Source: Paucibacter sp. KCTC 42545
Lineage (GTDB): Bacteria; Pseudomonadota; Gammaproteobacteria; Burkholderiales; Burkholderiaceae_C
Direction of reading: 5' to 3'
DNA length: 64,000 bases
NCBI RefSeq assembly: GCF_001477625.1
Contig: NZ_CP013692.1
Location: forward strand, 3,472,001-3,536,000
The first letter of the stretch is position 1; the number at the start of each line of letters is the position of its first letter. A model generated the notes under the pieces. It had not been told where the DNA came from and made no database searches. It worked only from the letters and a program-made list of their open reading frames with translations. The position numbers and the translations under genes are program-made. Shown one piece after another: positions 25,758 to 34,923 of this stretch.

Positions 25758-27455
25758 TCAGAACCGATAGCCCACATTAACCCAGACGCGTGGCTTCGCG
25801 TCGCCACGGGTGTCGGACTGCGGCGCGCCGCCCTGGGCGCGCCAAGCCAGCACGCCGTCCAGCGTCCACGCATTGGCTTGGTAGCGCAAGCCGGCGCCCA
25901 CGCCACCCAAGTCGCGGCGGTTGTTGACGGTGGTCGGGCTTGGCTTGGCATCGGTCGTGACGCTGCCCTTGTCCACGAAGGCATAAGGTGCAAAGGCGCC
26001 GAGCTGATAGCGCAACTCAATTTGCGCCAACCAACCGGCGTCACCGCTGCCCTCGCCGCTGGGGTAGGCGCGCACCCCCGTGGCACCACCCAGGCCGAAG
26101 CCTTCGGACGAATCCAAGTTCTTAGCCGCCCATTGCCCGCTCAGGTGGGCGAACAGGCTGAAGTCACCGGGCAGTTGCTGCATGCGGAACAGGTCGACAT
26201 TGAGCTTGGTGAAGCGGCCACGGCTGTTGTTGCCGCTCTTGCTGTCGATCGCGCTCAAGGCCTCATTCAAGGCCAAGTTGCCGGTCGTCCAGGTCAGCGA
26301 GCCATAGCCGATGCCGCCACCGCCCAGCTCATCGCGGCGATCAAATTGCAGCGTCACCGGCAGGCTTTCGCTCGACTTGCTATCGCGCGTGCCCGTGCTG
26401 TCGGTGTTGTCATTGAGCTTTTTGTGCGTATAGGTCGCGGCCAGCGTCAGATTGCTTTTTTGCGAACGCAGCAGCGGGTAGCTCAAGCCGGCCGAGGCCA
26501 CCCGTGCCGTGCCATTGGCTTTGGCGCTGGCCATTTCTTTGCCCAACTCATAGCTGGTTTGCGACAGGCCCGCATTGGCACGCATGCCGCTGCCGCCCAC
26601 GGGCAGGTTGTAGCTCAGGCCGGCCAGCCAGAGCCGCGCTTCGCTGAGCAAGGCATTGATCTGCACTTGGTCGCCCAGCATGAAGGGGCTGTTGATATTG
26701 ACGTTGGCGCGCACGCGCGCAGCGCCGCTCAGGCGGTTGCCGTGGTTGTCCATGCCCACATCGGCATTGACACCCGCGCCGCGGCTCACGCCCACCACCA
26801 AATCGCCGCTACCCACCTCGGCGCCTGGGCGCAACAAGGGCGAGGTTTTGACGCCGGGTTGGTCGTCAAGAATCAAGCTCACGCGCTCCAGCTGCGCACT
26901 CTCGATCACCTCCCCGGGCTGCAAGCGGCTCAGAAAGTTTTGCGCCTGGCTCGCCAGCGCCGCATCCTCGCCTTGCGCCAGCACCTTGCCGTAGCGGCCT
27001 TCGATGACCTCGATGCGCAAGACGCCGTCGGCCATGGTTTGCGGCGGCAAAATGGCGCGCGCAAAGGGGTAGCCGGCCTCGCGGTAGATCTCGGTCACCC
27101 GGTCGGCCAGCTTGCGCAGGCCAGCCAGGTCAAGGCTTTGGCCCATGGCTTGCTTCAAGGCGTCGCTGAGCACCTCATCACCCAGCACCGTATTGCCGCT
27201 CAGGCTGATGGATTTGACGCTGACCTGCATGCCACCGGGCAAGGTGTTCTTCTGCGCCGCTGGGGCTTGAATGGTGATGGCGCGGCCTTCGCGCGGTGCC
27301 GGCATGGGCTGCTGCAATTGCTGCAGCGTGCGGCCGGCGTCGGGGGCTTGTTGGGCGTAGACGGTTTGGGGGCCAACCAAGCCCAGCAGGCCGGTCAGGG
27401 TCATCGCGGCCAGGGCCGTCGCTTTGGGCTTGACGACTTGATGCTTGTTGTTCAT
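25758..27455 (-). CDS. Two-partner secretion transporter (TpsB, ShlB/FhaC family)
   Basis: Omp85-superfamily outer-membrane pore that exports the adhesin encoded just upstream. The 565-residue protein has a signal peptide (residues 1-35, ending 'TVYAQ'), a POTRA_2-like stretch ('VKSISLSGNTVLGDEVLSDAL', 'VTEIYREAGYPFARAILPPQ'), a second POTRA ('LRIEVIEGRYGKVLAQ') and a beta-barrel; the C-terminal residue is Phe ('VWVNVGYRF'), as expected for barrel insertion. 'GFGLGGATGVRAYPSGEGSGD' is the conserved loop-6 region (VRGY-type). It lies about 100 bases after the adhesin gene. Confidence 0.95.
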   Translation of the reverse strand: MNNKHQVVKPKATALAAMTLTGLLGLVGPQTVYAQQAPDAGRTLQQLQQPMPAPREGRAITIQAPAAQKNTLPGGMQVSVKSISLSGNTVLGDEVLSDALKQAMGQSLDLAGLRKLADRVTEIYREAGYPFARAILPPQTMADGVLRIEVIEGRYGKVLAQGEDAALASQAQNFLSRLQPGEVIESAQLERVSLILDDQPGVKTSPLLRPGAEVGSGDLVVGVSRGAGVNADVGMDNHGNRLSGAARVRANVNINSPFMLGDQVQINALLSEARLWLAGLSYNLPVGGSGMRANAGLSQTSYELGKEMASAKANGTARVASAGLSYPLLRSQKSNLTLAATYTHKKLNDNTDSTGTRDSKSSESLPVTLQFDRRDELGGGGIGYGSLTWTTGNLALNEALSAIDSKSGNNSRGRFTKLNVDLFRMQQLPGDFSLFAHLSGQWAAKNLDSSEGFGLGGATGVRAYPSGEGSGDAGWLAQIELRYQLGAFAPYAFVDKGSVTTDAKPSPTTVNNRRDLGGVGAGLRYQANAWTLDGVLAWRAQGGAPQSDTRGDAKPRVWVNVGYRF

Positions 27456-27557
27456 AAATAGTTTTCTTTAGCGTGGCGCCGCGCGCTGTGAGCGCGGGCG
27501 CGGGGTTCTAGAGGCTGATGGCGGCACCAGCCAGCAAAGGGCTCAGACGTTTGGGGT

Positions 27558-30500
27558 CTAGCCTTGCTGTTTGTTGCTCACGGACTTCTTCTCGCTCGTG
27601 CTGTTCGTGTCGCCGGTGTTGCTCGGGTCGCTAGGATTGCGAACATCGGCCGCAGGGGACTGTGGCGCATCCAAGGGGGCTGACCTCACTCCGGCCCCGA
27701 CAGGCGTAGAACCCGGCAAAAGAATGCCGCCGCCCACCACGAACACGCGCATAAAGCCCATCGGGTCTACGCCCCCTTGGCCGCCTGTAACGCCCGTAAC
27801 GCCGGCGATGACGGGCTTAACCGGAGCAGCGCTGTTGTCGATCAGCGCCTCTCCTGTTGCCGCGCCCTTGGCCGGCGCATCGCTCAGAGGCTCAACGAAC
27901 TTCAAGCCTTGGCTTTGACCCAAGAAGGGCTGATTGGCCGCGGCCGCCGAAGCGCTGCTGATGATCATGCCGCTGCCCTGGGCCGAAGCCAGCAAGGAAG
28001 TCTGCCCTCCCAGGCTTTGTGGGCTGGCGTCTGCGATTTGAACGCCGGTTACTGGGCGGCCATTGATCGCCCCCGCCACAGTCGCTTGCGCATTCGTCAG
28101 CGCTGAATCAAGCGGCGGATTGACGGCCGGCTCAATCTTGAACACGCCGCCGACGTAGCTCAACAAATAGTTGGGGTTGAGCGCTTGATTCAGGCTGCCC
28201 TGCTCAATCGCATAACTGCCAGGTGCCACGCCATCTACACGCGCCAGCGCGCCGACCAAGCTTTCGCCGGCCAGCAGTCCCCGTGAGGCGCTGGGCTTCT
28301 CGACCTGATAGCTGAGGGCCGGATCAACTCGGCCGGCAATCATGCTCTGATCATCGGCCGTCACCGTGACAGGGCGCGGCGTGATGCTCAGCGTGCCGTT
28401 ATTGGCGGTGACCAGATAGTTGCCATTGGCCAGGGCCGAGGCATCAATCGTGTAGCTGCCGACATTGCTGCCAGGCGCACGGCTCAGCGCGCCGGACAAC
28501 TTGTCCTCACCCACCAGATTGCCGCTGGTGACGGCGTAGCTCAGCGCCGGGTCCACATTGCCGTAGACCTTGCTCAGGGCGTCCGCCGTGACCGTGATCG
28601 GGCGCGGGGTGATGCTCAGGGTGCCGTTCTTGGCGGTGACCAGATAGTTGCCGTTGGCCAGGGCCGAGGCATCAATCGTGTAGCTGCCGACATTGCTGCC
28701 AGGCGCACGGCTCAGCGCGCCGGACAACTTGTCCTCACCCACCAGATTGCCGCTGGTGACGGTGTAGCTCAGCGCCGGGTCCACATTGCCGTAGACCTTG
28801 CTCAGGGCATCCGCCGTCACCGTGATCGCGCGCGGGGTGATGCTCAGCGTGCCGTTATTGGCAGTGACCAAGTAGTTGCCGTTGGCCAGGGCCGAGGCGT
28901 CGATTCTGTAGCTGCCGACATTGCTGCCGGGCGCACGGCTCAGCGCGCCGGACAACTTGTCGTCACCCACCAGATTGCCGCTGGTGACGGCGTAGCTCAG
29001 CGTCGGGTCCACATTGCCGTAGACCTTGGTCTGGGCATTGGCCGTCACCGTGATCGGGCGCGGCGTGATCGTCAGCGTGCCGTTGACCACATTGCTGAAC
29101 TCGTAGTTGTCAGCCACCAAGCTGCCGGCGCCGGCCGTGATCGCCACCGTGCCCACGCCGGTGTTGCTGCCGGCGCTGCTGGTGTAGCTGGCCTGGCCGG
29201 CAAACCCGGCGGCCGTGCCAGCGTTTTCACCGTTCACAAAGCCGCTGATCACACCACCCAAAGCGGGCACGGCGTTGCCGTAGACCTTGTTGCTGTTGTT
29301 GGCGGTGACGGTCAGCGGCGCTTTGGCGATGCTGAAGCTGCCGGCGGTGTTGCCGCTGGCAGCCACCGTGAAGCCCGACTTCAGGATGGTGACACTCAGC
29401 CCGGTGTACACCCCGGCATTGGTGAAACCGGTGACGGTGCTGCCGTTGAACTGGAAGGTGTAGTCGGTGCCCGCCACCCAACTGCTGTAGTTGGCGCCGA
29501 AGATGCTGCTGCTGCTCCACAAATCGCCCAGCGTGTAGGCGCCGCCGCTGTAGACATAGTTGCCGCTCAGCGTCCCCAGGGTGTAGCTCAAGCTCAGCAC
29601 CGCTGGCTTGATGTGCCACACCGGCCCGCTGGCACCCATGGTCAAGCGCGGGTAGAAGTTGTCGCCGCTCAGCTCGCTATTGCTCGCGATGTTCCAGCCG
29701 GCGCTTTGGTAGAGCGCAATATCGTTCAGCTGCGCCGTGGTCTTGCCCACGCCGCCGCCACTGAGCGTGGTACCGCTGGTCTCGGTGTTCCAGAAGCTAT
29801 TGGTGACCGTACCCCCTTGGCTACCCACCAGGCCGGCCGCGCCCGTGGGCACCTGGCCGCTGGCAAAGCTGTTGCTGATGGTGCTGCCCTGCGGGAAGAT
29901 GCCGACCAGCCCACCGATGGTGCCGACCCTTGACCCGGTGGTACTCAGATTGCCGCTGGCATAGCTGTTGTCGATGGCGGCTTCGAGCATGTAGCCGACC
30001 AGCCCGCCCAATGAAGCCTCCTGCCCTCCGCTGACATTGCCGCTGGCATAGGACTGTGAAATGACGCCGGTGCCGGAAAACCCGACCAAGCCGCCGGCAA
30101 CCACGATGTCACCGCCCGTCACCGCCCCGGTGGCATAGGATTGCGAAATGTTGCCGGCAACCTGTCCACCCACCAGGCCGCCGGCAAACAGCGCGATGTC
30201 CTGGCCGCCGTTGTCGGCGCCGGGGCCGGCCACGGTCACCGCGCCACTGGCATGGCTGTTGGCGATGCTGCTCAATTCGGCGTAGCCGATAAGCCCGCCG
30301 GCCATGCTGTTGTCCCCCCCATGCACATTGCCGCTGGCCGACACGCTGCGGTAGCTGCCGTTGGTATCGGAACCCACCAGGCCACCGACCATGGCAGTGG
30401 CCCCGCCGGTGACAGAGCTTGAGGAACGGGCATCAGACAGGGTGATGCCGTTGGCCGCGCCCACCAATCCGCCGGCAAGGCTGGCGACACCACCTTGCAC

Positions 30501-32678
30501 AGTGCCGCTGGCTGAAACGTCGCTGTAGACGCCGTTGTAGGCTGAGCCAGCCAGGCCGCCCACTTTGCCGTTCGAACTGGTCACCGCGCCGCTGGCATGG
30601 GCGTCGCTGAGGGTCGCACCGAAGGCGCCGCCGATCAGGCCGCCGACATCGCCGGCCATGCCAGTCACTGCGCCGCTGGCTTGCACATGGCGGAGCGTGA
30701 CGCCATTGCCCCCCCCCCCAAGCAGGCCGCCCACAAAGCTGTTGCCCAAGACCGTGACCGCAGACGACGCATTGCTGACCGAACCGTCGAACGTCCAGCC
30801 GACCAGGCCGCCCACGGTGTCGTGGCCCCGGACGCTGCCGGTGACGCTCACGTTATTGATGGTCGTGTTGTTAGAGGCTTGGCCCACCAATGCGCCGACC
30901 GTGTCTTTGCCTCGGATGTCGACGTCCAGCAGCTTCAGATTGGAAATCCTCGCGCCGTTGCTGCCGCCAAACAAGCCAATGTAAACGTCGTCCGGACGAT
31001 TGATGGTCAGCCCACTGATGCTGTGGCCCAGGCCGTCAAATTGCAGGCCCGCGGCGTAGATGGCCAGTGGCATGAAGCCGGCGCCGCCGTTCCAGTTGGC
31101 GGTGTCCCGGGCATCGATGTTGTCGCCCAGCACAACCCGCTGGTCGGCACCGCCCGGCAAGGCTTGCAGGGCCTCAATGCTGGTCAGCACCGTCCAGGTC
31201 TGCTCGGCTTCGCTGCCCGCTTTGGTGAAGTAGTTGTTGCCGGCCTGCAAGTTGATCTTGCCGGCTGCGCCGTACTGGATGCTGGACGTGTAGCCGGCGT
31301 TATTGCTGCCCTGGCCGTAATACAGCGCCACATTGCCGATGGCATGTTGGGCAGTGATAGGGGCGTTGATGTGAATGTCGCGTTCGGCTATGAGTGCCAG
31401 CATGGTGTCGGCATTCCAGCTGACCGCGTCGCTCACGATGATGTCGCCGTGGCCGCCGGCCGTGCCCTGGCTGGCGGTTTCGATAAAGACGGTGTTGTTG
31501 GCCAGCTGGCTGCTGAGCAGGGCCCCGGTGATGTCGCCGCCGCTGGCGGCGATGGTGAAGTCATTGGGGTCGATCAGCCAGCGGCCGGTCTTGCCTTGCG
31601 CGGCCTTGGTCGTGACGGCCAGACTGTCCTGAAATTTGACCTTGGCCGCGCTGGTTTCGATGAAACCGCCGTCGCCGCCCTGCGGCGCGCTGGCGTCGAG
31701 CCGGCCGCCGACCGAGATCGCGTCATGGGCCAGGTCGCCCAGCAGCAAGATCTCGCCCTTCGCGCCGCTGGCCAGGGTTTGCGCCTCGATCACGCCGCTG
31801 TGGTTGATGACCGTGGCGCCCAGGTCGCCGGCGGCCTTGGCGGTTAGCAGCACCAGGCCGCCGTTGGCGCGGATGGCGCCGCCGTTGTCGATCAGCGCGT
31901 TCAGCGCGCCTTCATCCACCTCCAGCTTGACCTTGCCGCCCAGGTCCAGCGTGACGCGGCGCCCGGCGCCCAGCAGCACCTGGCCGCCATCGGCCTGCAG
32001 CGTGCCGCTGTTGCTGATTTTGGCGGCGATCAGCGCAATCGCGCCACCGCCGTTGGCCGTGATCTGGCCCTGGTTGACGACCGCCTGCGTGCTATCGCCC
32101 TCAAACTTGTAGCGGCCGGCCAGGAAGTCGGCATTGCTGAGGTTCAGGGTGGAGGCCACCAGGCCGCCCACATTGACCTGCGCCGTGGGCGTGAACAGCA
32201 CGCCATTGGGGTTGAGCAAGAAGACCTGGCCGTTGGCGGTGAGCGAGCCCTGGATGCGCGAAACATCCGAGCCAAGCACCCGGTTCAGCGCCACGGCGCT
32301 GGACGAGGGCTGCACAAAGTTCACCGCCTGGCCCGCGCCGATGGAAAAGCTTTGCCAGTCGGTCGCCAGCTTGGCGCTGGATTGGTTAATGGTCAGCGTA
32401 TTGCCGCTTTGGCTGATGGTGGCCGAGCCGGCCACCACCTGGCCGCCAGTGGGCAGGCCGGCGGCAGAGGCGCCGCCACAGATCAGCGCGGCCAGGCCGG
32501 CCGCGCCAAGCGCTTGCAGCAGCCCGGTCAAGCGGGTGTTGAGCGCCGAGCTGCCGCCGCCTGCGCTGCCGCTGCTCTTGCCGGCGCCCTTGGCCAGCTC
32601 AGAAACGGCTTGCCAGGTGCCGGTGCTGGCGTTCCAGATGACACGGAAAATTCGATTGAGTGCGCCGGAGTTGTGCAT
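27558..32678 (-). CDS. Filamentous-haemagglutinin-like secreted adhesin (TpsA) with GLUG and MBG repeats
   Basis: Exoprotein of a two-partner secretion system, 1,706 residues from the ATG at 32678. That start gives an extended signal region ('NRIFRVIWNASTGTW') followed by the hydrophobic core. A TPS domain (about residues 70-310) carries 'FLLNPNGVLF' (NPNG motif, about residue 155). Residues ~560-960 hold GLUG repeats ('VGGLIGGAF', 'VGGLVGSDTNG'), and ~1,110-1,515 hold MBG-type repeats ('ITVTANAQTKVYGNVDP', three near-identical units). The coding sequence contains an 11-base poly-G tract at codons ~654-657. The transporter gene is downstream. Confidence 0.95.
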   Translation of the reverse strand: MHNSGALNRIFRVIWNASTGTWQAVSELAKGAGKSSGSAGGGSSALNTRLTGLLQALGAAGLAALICGGASAAGLPTGGQVVAGSATISQSGNTLTINQSSAKLATDWQSFSIGAGQAVNFVQPSSSAVALNRVLGSDVSRIQGSLTANGQVFLLNPNGVLFTPTAQVNVGGLVASTLNLSNADFLAGRYKFEGDSTQAVVNQGQITANGGGAIALIAAKISNSGTLQADGGQVLLGAGRRVTLDLGGKVKLEVDEGALNALIDNGGAIRANGGLVLLTAKAAGDLGATVINHSGVIEAQTLASGAKGEILLLGDLAHDAISVGGRLDASAPQGGDGGFIETSAAKVKFQDSLAVTTKAAQGKTGRWLIDPNDFTIAASGGDITGALLSSQLANNTVFIETASQGTAGGHGDIIVSDAVSWNADTMLALIAERDIHINAPITAQHAIGNVALYYGQGSNNAGYTSSIQYGAAGKINLQAGNNYFTKAGSEAEQTWTVLTSIEALQALPGGADQRVVLGDNIDARDTANWNGGAGFMPLAIYAAGLQFDGLGHSISGLTINRPDDVYIGLFGGSNGARISNLKLLDVDIRGKDTVGALVGQASNNTTINNVSVTGSVRGHDTVGGLVGWTFDGSVSNASSAVTVLGNSFVGGLLGGGGNGVTLRHVQASGAVTGMAGDVGGLIGGAFGATLSDAHASGAVTSSNGKVGGLAGSAYNGVYSDVSASGTVQGGVASLAGGLVGAANGITLSDARSSSSVTGGATAMVGGLVGSDTNGSYRSVSASGNVHGGDNSMAGGLIGYAELSSIANSHASGAVTVAGPGADNGGQDIALFAGGLVGGQVAGNISQSYATGAVTGGDIVVAGGLVGFSGTGVISQSYASGNVSGGQEASLGGLVGYMLEAAIDNSYASGNLSTTGSRVGTIGGLVGIFPQGSTISNSFASGQVPTGAAGLVGSQGGTVTNSFWNTETSGTTLSGGGVGKTTAQLNDIALYQSAGWNIASNSELSGDNFYPRLTMGASGPVWHIKPAVLSLSYTLGTLSGNYVYSGGAYTLGDLWSSSSIFGANYSSWVAGTDYTFQFNGSTVTGFTNAGVYTGLSVTILKSGFTVAASGNTAGSFSIAKAPLTVTANNSNKVYGNAVPALGGVISGFVNGENAGTAAGFAGQASYTSSAGSNTGVGTVAITAGAGSLVADNYEFSNVVNGTLTITPRPITVTANAQTKVYGNVDPTLSYAVTSGNLVGDDKLSGALSRAPGSNVGSYRIDASALANGNYLVTANNGTLSITPRAITVTADALSKVYGNVDPALSYTVTSGNLVGEDKLSGALSRAPGSNVGSYTIDASALANGNYLVTAKNGTLSITPRPITVTADALSKVYGNVDPALSYAVTSGNLVGEDKLSGALSRAPGSNVGSYTIDASALANGNYLVTANNGTLSITPRPVTVTADDQSMIAGRVDPALSYQVEKPSASRGLLAGESLVGALARVDGVAPGSYAIEQGSLNQALNPNYLLSYVGGVFKIEPAVNPPLDSALTNAQATVAGAINGRPVTGVQIADASPQSLGGQTSLLASAQGSGMIISSASAAAANQPFLGQSQGLKFVEPLSDAPAKGAATGEALIDNSAAPVKPVIAGVTGVTGGQGGVDPMGFMRVFVVGGGILLPGSTPVGAGVRSAPLDAPQSPAADVRNPSDPSNTGDTNSTSEKKSVSNKQQG
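28383..29066 (-). repeat. Three near-identical 228-bp in-frame tandem repeats in tpsA
   Basis: Starts at 28383, 28611 and 28839, each 228 bases (76 codons), with a more diverged edge at 29067. The units differ at only a few bases, so they probably expanded recently or are homogenised by recombination. Each encodes one MBG-type domain. Confidence 0.9.
30709..30719 (-). repeat. Poly-G tract (11 bases) inside tpsA coding sequence
   Basis: Eleven consecutive C on the plus strand, i.e. G11 in the tpsA reading direction, encoding four Gly codons ('LLGGGGNG') in the GLUG-repeat region. I see no other mononucleotide run this long in the window. Confidence 0.95.
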
Positions 32679-32865
32679 GCTTGGAGTCCTTGAAACGGGT
32701 TCGCTGGGTTTGCTTGTTAGGCAGACTAGCGAGGCGTTTTGAGGCAAATCCAACCAATTCCAACAATGGCCCTTACCCAACTTGATGGGCCGCAAAGACC
32801 GTGCATATGACCGGATCAACGGCGACCCATTCGCCAAATTGCAACGAAGGCTGGGCGGGCGCGCT

Positions 32866-34923
32866 TCAGTCCGGCAGCGGCGGCAGTGGCAAGAGGGGCA
32901 GGCTCAAGCGCGCCAGGGCGCCGCTGCCCAGGGCGTTACCGATGTGCAAGTCCCCGCCATGGCGCTCGACGATTTGCTTGGCTAGGTAGAGCCCCAGGCC
33001 GGCGCCGGCAAGATGGGCTTGCAAGCGCCCACGTGCAAATTTGCGGAACAGCTCAGCCTGGGCCTGGGCGTCCAGGCCCGGCCCTTGGTCTTGCACCAGC
33101 AGCAGCAGCCATGCGCCGTCGGCGCGCTGTTCAACACACTGCGTCAGCTGCACCGGCCCGGTCGGCGCGTATTTGAGCGCGTTCTCAAGCAAGTTCTTCA
33201 CCGCCGCGCCCAATAGCGGCAGATCGCCGCGCACCCGCCGCCGCAGCAAGACCGCTGCGCTGATGGGGTCGGGCGCCATCATTTGCAAACGCGGGTCGGG
33301 CTCAATTTGGCTCAGCGCCTCTTGCACAATTTGCTCGGCGCTCAAAGGCCGCTGCGCTGCCGGTTGCTGAGCCATGGCAGCCAAGCGCTCGTCCGACAAG
33401 CAGTAGTCCAGCACATACTTGAGCCGGGCCAGGGCGCGGGACATGCGCTGCAGACGCGGCCCCTCCAGCGTTACCGGGGCCGAAGCCAGCGCAGCAGCAG
33501 CAGCCTGGCTCGCAGCTTGCACCGCAGCAGCTGATGTTGCGCGCGCCAGATTGCTCAGCGCGCCGTCCAGCGTTGCCACCGGGCCGCGCAACTCATGCGA
33601 AAGAAGCGTCATGAATTGGCGCTGCTCCAGCAGCAAGGCCTCGCCAGCCTGGGCCCGCGTCTGAGCAATGATCTGCTGCTGGCGCAAGCTCCGCTGTTGG
33701 CGCGACACCAGCAAAAAGTACAACAAGCCATGCAGCATGAGGCCGGCGTGCAAGCTGCCATCAAGCCAAGCGGTGCTGTCGAGCAAGCCCAGATTGCGGA
33801 TCATGCGCATGATGGCCGGCAGCAGCACCGGCAAGATGGCCAGCAAGACCCAGCGTGCCTGCGACTCACGCTGCCACAGCCACAAACTCAGGCCCAAGGC
33901 CAACATCAGCAGCAAGCACAGCAGCCCGGCCGCCGACAAGTAGGGAATCAGGCGCTCAAACTGCCCGCCCAGCAAGCTCAGCAAGCTCAGGCAAAAAATG
34001 GCCCAGGCCAGCGTCTCAAAGCCTCGCGCCAGGCGCGGCAGATGCTGAGGCGCTTGCATCAGGCTCAGGTTCACCCGCACGAACAGGGCCAGCGAGAGCG
34101 AAATCGACAGGCCGATCAGAAAGTCTTGCTGCTGATTGCGTATGGCCACGACGTAAAGGCTCAACCAGCCGTCGCCGGCCGCACGGTTCAGGGTGGCCAT
34201 CAGCAGATAGGCGCCACAAGAAAGGTGCAGCCAATACGGTGTCAACAAGCCCAGCACCAGCGAAGCGAGTGCAAGGCAAACCATGCCGCCGATGAACAAG
34301 CCCGCCAACATCGTCTTGGTCTGAATTTCCTGCTGCAAGGCCGGCAATTGCCAGAACACGGGGCGCACGATCTTGGCGTTATTGGTCTCGACGCGCAGCC
34401 AGAGAGTCTGCACTTGCTCGCCCTGGAGTTCGATATGGAACAGGCTGTGGCGGTATGGCAGCTCGGCGCTACCCGGGGGCAACACAGTGCCGCCGTGGCG
34501 CGCTGCTGGCTCGGCGGCCGGCGCTAGAGCGCCATCAAGGCGCCGCTGCGGCTCCACCCACAGCGTCAGCTCATCCAGAAAACCCGGCGCGACTTCCAGC
34601 CACCAATCGGCAGGCGCGCCGGCACCACCTTGCACCTGCATGCGCAGCCAGACCACTCCCGGCCGAAAGCCCAGATTGACATCGCCGGGCAAAGCCTCAA
34701 AGCGCTGCTGGCGGGCCTGGACCAGATCGGCCCGGCCGCTTTCATCCACCCAAATTTGCAAATGCCCTGAAGGCAGAACTTTCTGCCCGGACAATAGCAG
34801 GGGCGCGGGCTGTGGCTCGGCCCGGCTTGGCTGAGGCCCGAGCACAAGCAGCGCGATCAGAAGTGTCAGAAATCTCAGAGATGGGCACCAAGCCCTCAAC
34901 AACAAAGAAGTAAATAAATTCAT
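32866..34923 (-). CDS. Sensor histidine kinase with 7TMR-DISM sensor region
   Basis: Membrane histidine kinase of 685 residues. A signal peptide (1-36, ending 'PQPSRAEP') precedes a periplasmic DISMED2-like beta domain (~40-190; 'VNLGFRPGVVWLRMQVQG'), seven transmembrane helices (~205-400), then HisKA with phospho-acceptor His at about 443 ('LLSHELRGP'), the N box 'LLENALKYAP', G1 'DQGPGLDAQ' and G2 'AGLGLYLAKQIVERHGG'. DISM kinases often sense carbohydrate or small ligands. The ATG at 34923 shares CATG with the divergent response regulator. A 187-base gap separates it from tpsA, on the same strand. Confidence 0.92.
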   Translation of the reverse strand: MNLFTSLLLRAWCPSLRFLTLLIALLVLGPQPSRAEPQPAPLLLSGQKVLPSGHLQIWVDESGRADLVQARQQRFEALPGDVNLGFRPGVVWLRMQVQGGAGAPADWWLEVAPGFLDELTLWVEPQRRLDGALAPAAEPAARHGGTVLPPGSAELPYRHSLFHIELQGEQVQTLWLRVETNNAKIVRPVFWQLPALQQEIQTKTMLAGLFIGGMVCLALASLVLGLLTPYWLHLSCGAYLLMATLNRAAGDGWLSLYVVAIRNQQQDFLIGLSISLSLALFVRVNLSLMQAPQHLPRLARGFETLAWAIFCLSLLSLLGGQFERLIPYLSAAGLLCLLLMLALGLSLWLWQRESQARWVLLAILPVLLPAIMRMIRNLGLLDSTAWLDGSLHAGLMLHGLLYFLLVSRQQRSLRQQQIIAQTRAQAGEALLLEQRQFMTLLSHELRGPVATLDGALSNLARATSAAAVQAASQAAAAALASAPVTLEGPRLQRMSRALARLKYVLDYCLSDERLAAMAQQPAAQRPLSAEQIVQEALSQIEPDPRLQMMAPDPISAAVLLRRRVRGDLPLLGAAVKNLLENALKYAPTGPVQLTQCVEQRADGAWLLLLVQDQGPGLDAQAQAELFRKFARGRLQAHLAGAGLGLYLAKQIVERHGGDLHIGNALGSGALARLSLPLLPLPPLPD

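Noticed and set aside
25698-27461. 587-codon plus-strand open frame opposite tpsB
   Set aside because: Antisense shadow of tpsB. The protein is unusually Ala/His/Gln-rich with no family match, whereas tpsB has full Omp85-type features.
30597-31847. 416-codon plus-strand open frame opposite tpsA
   Set aside because: Shadow of the repetitive tpsA gene; the repeat codon pattern makes antisense frames open.
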